A program made the translations under genes and the position numbers. Below the pieces are notes generated by a model. It ran no database searches, was not told the DNA's origin, and saw only the letters and a program-made list of their open reading frames with translations. Below are positions 58,688 through 64,000 of a stretch of 64,000 nucleotides of DNA, in pieces. The DNA comes from Henckelia pumila (lineage: Eukaryota > Streptophyta > Magnoliopsida > Lamiales > Gesneriaceae), in contig NW_027331841.1 of NCBI RefSeq assembly GCF_033568475.1, positions 61,001 to 125,000 on the forward strand, written 5' to 3'. Each line of letters opens with the position of its first letter. The stretch's first letter is position 1.

Positions 58688-61600
58688 CTAAAGCCAACTA
58701 CTCATTAGTTTTAATCCCATTGTTTCGCGATACTTCTCAAACAATGGTCCTAGCAAGGGCTTTGTTAGTGGATCAGCAACATTATCTGTAGAGGCAACTC
58801 TCTCGATTGATATGTCTCCTCTTCCCACAATCTCCCGAATGATGTGGAATTTTCTCAGTATGTGTTTGGATCGCTGATGAGACCTTGGTTCCTTTGCCTG
58901 AGCAATGGCACCAGTGTTGTCACAGTACACCGGGACTGGATCAACTCCATTTGGAATAACGCCCAACTCTTGGACAAAATTCCTAATCCAAACTGCCTCT
59001 TTGGCTGCAGCAGATGCCGCTATGTATTCGGCCTCAGTGGTGGAATCCTCAACTGTGTCTTGCTTGGAACTCTTCCAAGAGATAGCAGCACCATTAAGCA
59101 TGAATACAAAACCAAAAGTCGATTTCGAATCATCCACGTCACATTAAAATCTAGAATCAGTATAACCTTCCAATTTTAATTCTCCACCCCCATAAACCAT
59201 GAACAAATTCTTAGTCCTTCTCAAGTACTTAAGAATATCTTTCACGGCTTTCCAATGCAATGGACCAGGGTTAGCCTGATATCTGCTTGCAACACTCAAA
59301 TCATATGCTATATCAGGACGCGTTGATATCATACCATACATGATACTATCAATTGCTGATGCATAGGGAACACGTGGCATCATCTCTATCTCTTCATCAG
59401 TCTTAGGGCACATTGATTTAGATAGAGTAACACCATGACACATTGGTAAGTATCCTCTCTTGGACTCTTCCATAGAGAATCTTTTAAGTATGGTATCAAT
59501 ATACATGACTTGGGTGAGCTTCAGCATTTTCTTTGATCTATCTCTATAGATTTGTATTCCCAATACATAAGATGCTTCACCCATGTCTTTCATGGAGAAT
59601 TTACTTGCTAACCATACTTTAGTTGATTGCAATAATCCTACGTCATTCCCAATGAGGAGGATATCATCAACATAAAGTATTAGGAATGTCACTGCACTCC
59701 CACTAACTTTCTTGTACACACATGGTTCCTCAGGATTTTTAACAAAACCAAACTCTTTGATAGTGTTATCAAATCTGAGATTCCAACTCCTAGATGCCTG
59801 CTTGAGACCGTAGATCGATCTCTGAAGTTTGCATACCTTATGCTCACTTCCCACTGATGTGAAACCCTCAGGTTGAGACATATAGATCTCTTCTTTAATG
59901 TCTCCATTGAGGAATGCTGTTTTCACATCCATCTGCCATATTTCATAGTCATACCATGCAGCTATGGCTAGCAATATTCTAATTGACTTGAACATAGCGA
60001 CTGGTGAAAAGGTTTTCTCATAGTCAACTCCTTGTCTTTGAGTATAGCCTTTTGCCACTAGTCTTGCTTTGAAGGTCAATACCTTCCCATCCGCCCCAAG
60101 TTTTCTCTTGTAAATCCATTTGCATCCGATGGAAACAATTCCCTCAGGTGGATCTACTAAAGTCCATACTTGGTTCGAATACATGGAGTCCATTTCGGAC
60201 TGCATAGCTTCAAGCCATTTAGATGATTCAGCATCAGATATTGCTTCTTTGAAGTTTCGTGGATCACATCCATCACTAGGCTCATCATGGCCTTGTTTAT
60301 GAAGAAGCGTATATCTTGCAGGCGGTCTGATTATTCTTTCAGATCTTCAAGGTACGTGTGACTCAACTACTGGCTGTTGGATATTGGGTTCAACTTCTAC
60401 AGTCGTAGGTGTATCTCGAATTTCCTCGAGTTCTATCATTTTGCCTTTTCTATCTAATAGAAACTCCTTCTTCAAGAAGGTGGCATTTCTAGAAACAAAC
60501 AAATTTGTTTCTTTTGGATGATAGAAATAATATCCAACAGAGTTCTTTGGATATCCCACGAAGTAGCACAAAATGGATCTACTATCCAATTTGTCTCCCA
60601 CTGTCTGCTTCACGTAAGCAGGACATCCCCATATTCTTAGATAAGAATATTTGGGAACTTTTCCCATCCATATCTCATATGGTGTTTTATCCACTGCCTT
60701 CGTATGGACATTATTCAACAACATTGCCGCAGTTTCAAGCGCAAAGCCCCAAAACGATCTAGGCAATTCAGTGAATCTCATCATAGATCGAACCATGTCC
60801 ATCAATGTTCGATTTCGACGTTCAGAAACACCATTCAATTGTGGTGTTCCTGGTGGAGTCCACTGTGAGAGAATCTCATTCTCTTTAAGATAGTCCAAAA
60901 ATTCAGTACTCAAGTATTCTCCACCTCGATTAGATCGAAGTGTTTTAATACTTTTACCCAATTGTTTCTCTACTTCAGATCTGAATTCTTTGAACTTTTC
61001 AAATGCTTCAGACCTGTATTTCATCACATAAACATACCCATACCTCAAAAAATCATCAGTAAAGGTAATGAAGTAGGACTGCCCATATTTAGTGCTAACA
61101 TTTAGCGGGCCACATACGTCTGTGTGGATCAAATCCAAAAGACCATGTGCACGTTCTACATTCCCATTAAAGGGAGTCTTGGTCATTTTTCCCTTCAGAC
61201 AAGATTCACAAGTAGGTAGAGAGTTTATATCTGACATGTCGAACATGCCCTCTCCCACTAGTTTGTGCATCCTTCTTTGAGAAATATGACCTAGTCTAGC
61301 GTGCTATATATGTGCTGGGTTTTGACTATCTTGTTTTCTTTTATTTGTTGTTGTTACTGTTTGGACATTGTTCAATGAAATATCTTTTAATTTTAAGTTA
61401 TAGAGATCGTTTTGTAATTCACCAGTTCCAATCAAACATTCATTCTTATATATATTGCAAACACCTTTTGCAAAAATACAAGAATAACCATCTCTATCAA
61501 GCATAGAAATAGAAATAATGTTTTTAACCAAATCAGGAACATACAAAACATCTCTCAAAAACAACTTAAAATCATTGTTTAATATTAAAATAATATCTCC

Positions 61601-62624
61601 TTTGGCCTTGGCAGCAACCCTTGCTCCATCTCCAAGTCTTAGAAAGGTCTCACCTTCTCTAAGTTTCTTGCTTCTTGTCATCACCTGCAAATCATTGCAT
61701 AGATGAGAACCACATCAGGTATCCAATACCCAAGAAGAAGAATTCATTGAGATATTAATTTCAATATAAAACATACCATGTCCAGAATGCTTCTGGGCAA
61801 GATATTCAGTGCAATTACGCCTCCAATGTCCAGGCTTATTGCAGTGGAAACAGACTTGTTCTGATTTATTTGACCTTTTGGGCCCTTGAGCAGGTTTCTT
61901 GTATGGCTTCTTATTAGGCTTGTTCTTAACTGCAGGGGCAGAACGCTTCTTTCCCTTGTTTTGGGCTCCCTTTTTCGTCCCAGACGACGAGCCCAAAAGC
62001 AGAACAGGTTTTTCTTTCTTGATTGTGGCCTCATAATTAACAAGCATATTGACCAACTCTTCAAGGGTGGGCTCTATCTTGTTCATATTAAAATTAACCA
62101 CAAATCCGTCGAACGAGGACAGGTAAAGACAACAAGAGAATATCAATCGAGAGCTCATGTGGCATAACCACATCGAGTCCCACTAATTTCTCAACTAACC
62201 CAATCATCCTAACACCATGCTCATGGACCGAAGCCCCTTCTCGCAAGCGTGTAGTCATGAGTTCTTTCACATTTGCATGTCTTTCTGATCGAGTTTGAAC
62301 ACCGTATAACTCTTTCAGATGAAAGTGAATGTCAGCAGCATTCGCAGCATCCTCAAACCGCCTTTGCAGTTCATTCGACATAGAAGCCAGGATGTAGCTC
62401 TTAGCTTGGAGATCATGGTCCCACCATTTCTCAAGCTTGGCTAACTCAGTCTCACTGATGTTAGGAGCTGCTTCCTTCGGTGGCTTCTTTTCAAGCACAT
62501 ACGCAATCCTCTCAGAGTTTAGAACAATCTTTAGATTTCTTAGCCAGTCTTGATAATTAGGTCCGGTTAGCTTGTTTTGTTTGAGAATAGCAGAAAGTGG
62601 ATTGCGTGTCGACATCTTAAACAT
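58688..62624 (-). pseudogene. Copia gag-pol polyprotein with four in-frame stops and one frameshift
   Basis: Gag (UBN2-like, LTGPNYQDWLRNLKIVL) begins at about 62615. A frame change near 62100-62170 leads to the zinc knuckle CFHCNKPGHWRRNC. From there to 58688 everything is in one frame, interrupted by stops at 61715-61717 (at the protease D-T-G), 61304-61306 (start of the integrase zinc finger), 60347-60349 (after integrase) and 59144-59146 (RT/RNase H junction). The integrase core has DDFLRY, RSNRGGEY (its Asp replaced by Asn) and GVSERRNR. RT has YVDDILL. RNase H has STTEAEYIA and ends ADPLTKPL. It cannot yield a full polyprotein. Confidence 0.9.
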
Positions 62625-64000
62625 ACTGAAATTGAAAACAGATAATCGTTACTAATTATTTTAAAATAATTATAAGATATAAAATATGGACTTTGATTTT
62701 ATAAATTTCCTCCCACTATTTTGACACTTTCACCACCCTCTGATGAAAAACGGGAAATCGTATTTCCTTAGTGAGCACGTAGAGTTCAATCTAGACAACT
62801 ATGATCCCGAATAATATCAGCCAATCATAATTTCTAAAAGGTAGAGCCCAATTGCATCCCCATGCAACCTCTACGTGTTTCGTCTCACTCTTGATAAGGA
62901 CCCAATAATATGACGTCGTTTATCTTCGAGTGTCAAGCCGACCCATCAATGTTGAATCGTAGTAGACGGTCGCCATGAGTTCCCTCAATAATATGAGCCG
63001 AAGTCATGGGAGTTCCACCCAATTCACATCACCTATGTCAGTGGAAGTCACAGCTTTCCGGCGTCCAGGTCTCCCCAATAATATGAGCCAGACACTGATC
63101 GCGGGTAGCGTTCAACATGCAACCACCGTTGATGGAAGACAAGAATAAATTAAACTCTTTTAATTTTTACTTTTATGGCTTGATATAAATTTTGAATCAT
63201 ATTCAAAATGAGGGATTTTAATTTTGAAATTGTCTCATCATTTTATTTAAAATCGCGTGGCATGAGTTTGTATGTTTGCCGGATTCATGCAACTATATTA
63301 TCGAATAATATACATACATGCATATTACTATATATCGCATATATCATAATATGACAATTAAATAAGGATGATCGATTGCCAATACTATTTGATCCATGCG
63401 AGCCAATCATGGATCAAGGTCCAAATCCTAGGTAAATGCACGGATGCAAATGCAACTTATTACATAAGCTTCCAATATTTTACATGTCGCATCTTGATCA
63501 TCGGGTCCACCATCTTCCAATCTTGATCTTCCATTATTACAAATATTTACATTTGAATAGCCATGACACATAAGGGATACATATCAAGGGGTGAAAACGA
63601 GCCATAAACCAGGCTCACTTTAATTTTATCAAATAAAATTATACAAGTTGAGACATGAAAAATATCCTAACATACACCTAGCACATTGGTCATGGCTCTC
63701 AATCATCCTTCATGCATATAATATCACATATTATATAATTCATCAATTTCATGTATCTTGTAATTTTATCACTAACCGTCACAATTATTAAATGAATTAA
63801 CAAATTAAATAAACTCTTTTATTTAATTTCTAATTAATTCAATAATAATTGATTTTCTTGTAAAACCCTTTTACTATAAATAATTAAAATCACATTCTAA
63901 TTATTTATTTCATAAAAAATAATTTTCAAAACCGCATCGGGCTCGAAACATTTTCGATCCCACGGTCGGACTGCCCAAAATATTTCGAACAGTCCACCAC
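62625..64000 (-). other. Long 5' leader of the right-hand Copia element
   Basis: About 1.4 kb of non-coding sequence upstream of gag, continuing past the window. It contains four copies of a CCxAATAATATGAGCC-like word at about 62805, 62908, 62984 and 63083, each in a pyrimidine/purine-mixed context. No PBS is visible, so the LTR boundary lies further right. Confidence 0.6.

Larger units (their letters stand above)
56835..64000 (-). mobile_element. Ty1/Copia retrotransposon, minus strand, truncated by the window edge
   Basis: In the sense direction: leader (64000 to 62625), gag, protease, integrase, RT, RNase H (62624 to 58688), polypurine tract and 3' LTR (58673 to 56835). Integrase before RT makes it Copia. 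The 5' LTR and PBS lie beyond 64000. The coding region keeps one frame for most of its length with few breaks. Confidence 0.9.

Overview
This is nuclear DNA from a flowering plant, most likely a eudicot. The genes are intron-bearing and plant-specific: a CYP707A cytochrome P450, PLS-class pentatricopeptide-repeat (PPR) proteins, a DUF1218 protein and a Nudix/DPP III fusion. Intergenic DNA is AT-rich and full of LTR retrotransposons and MITEs. I cannot name the species from sequence alone.

Layout. 1-2582: edge of a minus-strand Ty3/Gypsy element primed by tRNA-Asp, with most of its interior lost. 3385-4400: DUF1218 membrane-protein gene, three exons, plus strand. 6342-8165: CYP707A-type P450 (abscisic acid 8'-hydroxylase family), five exons, minus strand, with a TATA box and two ACGTG/G-box elements upstream. 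8166-18393: gene-poor DNA with MITEs, an old LTR-like block, a large CACTA-type fold-back and coding remnants. 18399-33757: a complete but decayed Sirevirus-type Ty1/Copia element (target duplication AAAGG, tRNA-iMet-like PBS, multiple polypurine tracts). Its gag-pol has stops, frameshifts and a hAT-like MITE. Its extra downstream ORF is split by a younger, complete, gag-only Ty3/Gypsy-like element (27410-32528, target duplication TGGAG).

33953-35158: membrane-anchored receptor-like kinase (minus). 36043-38922: E-class PPR gene (plus), convergent with 39699-42068, a DYW-class PPR gene (minus). 43137-54465: a 21-exon minus-strand gene for a Nudix hydrolase/dipeptidyl peptidase III fusion (NUDT3 type), with a hAT-like MITE and a long GA microsatellite in its introns. 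54466-56834: MITE-rich spacer. 56835-64000: a minus-strand Ty1/Copia element, 3' LTR and polyprotein inside the window, leader running off the right edge.

The host genes are unrelated single loci: ABA catabolism, secondary-wall/membrane protein, signalling kinase, organelle RNA editing, and Nudix/peptidase metabolism. The most unusual signal is in the Sirevirus. A dyad of about 39 bp, built from GGTGTTG/CAACACC half-sites, recurs about 12 times through LTR, gag, integrase, RT, spacers and the extra ORF. In coding sequence it lies in two different reading frames, so it appears to be kept as nucleic acid rather than as protein.
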